DNA from: CAIWHR01 sp963823215
GTDB taxonomy: Bacteria > Pseudomonadota > Gammaproteobacteria > Burkholderiales > Casimicrobiaceae
Direction: 5' to 3'
Assembly: GCA_963823215.1 (NCBI GenBank)
Contig: CAWGKT010000008.1
Span: 124,001 to 188,000 of the forward strand
DNA length: 64,000 nt
The notes under the pieces were generated by a model that ran no database searches, was not told the DNA's origin, and worked only from the letters and a program-made list of their open reading frames with translations. Made by a program: the position numbers and the translations under genes. Numbering within the stretch: position 1 is the stretch's first letter; each line of letters opens with the position of its first letter. This document shows positions 62,914 through 64,000 of the stretch, one piece after another.

Positions 62914-63896
62914 GTTCGCATTCACCATTGCTGCAAGTCGAGCAATTGGCCGTGCACTTTCCGATGGCCCGCAACTCCTGGTTGCAGCGCGGGGCGTCGC
63001 CGGTGTTGCAGGCCGTGTCGGATGTCAGCTTTTCCATGATGCCAGGTGAAACGCTCGCCCTGGTAGGTGAAAGCGGGTGTGGCAAGACCACGCTCGGCCG
63101 CGCGCTGGTGGGCTTGTACCCGACCACTCATGGCGCCATCCGCTTCAAGGGCCACGACCTGGCCACGATGACGAAGGCCCAGCGGCAACAGTCGCGGCAC
63201 GCCATCCAGATGATTTTTCAGGACCCCTATGAGTCGCTGAATCCACGCCTGCCGGTGTCCGACGTCATCATCGAGCCGTTGCTGATTCACTGCATCGGCA
63301 GCCAATCTGAGCGCGCCGACCGGGCTCGTGCGCTGATCGCGCAGGTGGGTTTGCCGGTGGACGCGCTGAACCGCTATCCACACCAGTTCTCCGGTGGCCA
63401 ACGCCAGCGCATCGCGATCGCCCGCGCTCTCGGCCCTGAACCGGAGCTGATCGTGGCCGACGAGCCTCTTTCAGCGCTCGACGTTTCCATTCAGAGCCAG
63501 ATCCTGAACCTGATGAGCGAGTTGCGCGAACAGAGGCGTTTGAGCTACCTGTTCATCAGTCACGATCTGTCCGCCGTTCACCATCTTGCTGACCGGGTGG
63601 CGGTGATGTACCTGGGGCGACTGGTCGAGGTCGCGCCGCGTTCCGAGCTGTTTGCGATCCCGGGTCACCCCTACACCCGGGCGCTTCTGGATGCCATCCC
63701 CCGCATCGGGCAAGGGCGGCGCAGCCGGGGCCGAACCATTCAGGGCGACTTGCCGAGCCCGCTGAAGCCACCGTCGGGTTGTGCCTTTCACCCGCGCTGT
63801 CCGAAGGCGCAGGCCCTGTGCAAGACCGAGGCGCCAGTGCTGCTGCCCGCGCCCGGGCGACCGCAGCAACTGGTGGCGTGCCACTTCAAGGACTGA
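62910..63896 (+). CDS. oppF: Oligopeptide-type ABC transporter ATP-binding protein (OppF/DppF)
   Basis: 328-residue ATPase partner of the preceding one: LALVGESGCGKTTLGRALVGLYP, IQMIFQDPYESLNPRLPVSDVI, QFSGGQRQRIAIARALGPEPELIVADEPLSALDVSIQSQI, SHDLSAVHHLADRVAVMYLGRLVE, and GCAFHPRCPKAQALC. The N-terminal segment includes the OppF-type insertion FPMARNSWLQRGASPVLQAVSDVSF. Complete. Confidence 0.92.
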   Translation: MSSHSPLLQVEQLAVHFPMARNSWLQRGASPVLQAVSDVSFSMMPGETLALVGESGCGKTTLGRALVGLYPTTHGAIRFKGHDLATMTKAQRQQSRHAIQMIFQDPYESLNPRLPVSDVIIEPLLIHCIGSQSERADRARALIAQVGLPVDALNRYPHQFSGGQRQRIAIARALGPEPELIVADEPLSALDVSIQSQILNLMSELREQRRLSYLFISHDLSAVHHLADRVAVMYLGRLVEVAPRSELFAIPGHPYTRALLDAIPRIGQGRRSRGRTIQGDLPSPLKPPSGCAFHPRCPKAQALCKTEAPVLLPAPGRPQQLVACHFKD

Positions 63897-63898
63897 AA

Positions 63899-63978
63899 TG
63901 AACGGCCCCCACGCTCACTGCGTTCTCTGCCCCCCGCGGGGGCAGTCAGCGCCCTTCGGGCGGCCGGGCGGGCGCTGA
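63899..63978 (+). repeat. 80-bp intercistronic repeat after oppF
   Basis: An exact 80-base unit two bases after the oppF stop: CCCCCACGCTCACTGCG, hairpin CCCCCCGCGGGGG, AGCGCCCTTCGGGCGG..GGGCGCTGA. Ten bases later a new ATG starts. Confidence 0.9.
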
Positions 63979-63987
63979 GAACCCACC

Positions 63988-64000
63988 ATGCTTCGTTTCA
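63988..64000 (+). CDS. Start of a gene cut by the window edge, possibly the ABC permease
   Basis: Only the first four codons, ATG CTT CGT TTC, are visible (Met-Leu-Arg-Phe). A missing oligopeptide-type permease would be expected next in this locus, and such a hydrophobic basic start would fit, but the evidence is only positional. Confidence 0.35.

Overview
The window looks like chromosomal DNA of a high-GC betaproteobacterium, most likely Burkholderiales. The evidence is the gene neighbourhoods (radC with rpmB-rpmG, purM divergent from hda, uvrA-MFS-ssb, nudJ-mnmA), the protein family types, and a dispersed intercistronic repeat of a style I associate with that order. No rRNA, tRNA, CRISPR array, transposase or integrase was seen. 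Single-base frameshifts are dense in the first 9.3 kb and recur up to about 22 kb, including in genes expected to be essential (ssb, purN). From 22 kb to the end only sulP is broken. The left part therefore probably carries uncorrected sequencing indels, and I annotate those genes as single reading units with shifts.  Layout. (1) 1-9.3 kb: radC, then a glycan or lipid-modification island (GT2, two methyltransferases, ATP-grasp, phosphoesterase, WbqC, SMR-type flippase, WecE-type aminotransferase, polytopic glycosyltransferase) sitting between radC and rpmB-rpmG. Its parts resemble those of an Arn-type lipid-linked aminosugar system. (2) 9.4-22 kb: rpmB-rpmG, a desaturase, an MscS channel, the purM-purN-DUF3108-rsmB run (minus strand), hda, an exported Ala/Lys-repeat protein, a Nudix hydrolase with mnmA, and an MFS-ssb pair (minus) divergent from uvrA. 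(3) 22-26.3 kb: uvrA, a GNAT acetyltransferase and an unknown secreted protein. (4) 26.3-36 kb: a minus-strand run metG-hyfB-hyfC-hyfE-hyfF-hyfG-hyfI. The large subunit has lost all four NiFe-ligand cysteines, so this is a hydrogenase-related (Ehr-type) membrane complex and not a hydrogenase. (5) 36-44.6 kb: apbC, dcd (its start abuts a perfect palindrome), an MFS carrier, a DUF1326/DUF2182 pair, an amino-acid decarboxylase, a GST and an SDR. (6) 44.9-59.2 kb: a taurine/sulfonate dissimilation cluster. The minus-strand run is aminotransferase-tauA-tauB-tauC-sulP; the plus strand carries ald-gltS and xsc; a TRAP transporter (dctP-dctQ-dctM) diverges from xsc. The inferred route is taurine + pyruvate to sulfoacetaldehyde + alanine, Ald recycling of alanine, and Xsc cleavage to acetyl phosphate + sulfite. 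The sulP gene is split by a 502-bp internal piece of an unrelated ABC_sub_bind gene in antisense. (7) 59.2-64 kb: a small coupled ORF, a methyltransferase, and an oligopeptide-type ABC locus (binding protein, two ATPases, and the first codons of another gene at the edge) that looks less GC-rich.  A recurrent 80-bp repeat, and a related reversed form, sits exactly between the stop of one gene and the start of the next at several places (purM/purN, after hda, uvrA/GNAT, hyfF/hyfG, hyfB/hyfC, before the DUF2182 gene, dctQ/dctM, after oppF). This makes it a repeat family of operon interiors and not of operon ends.
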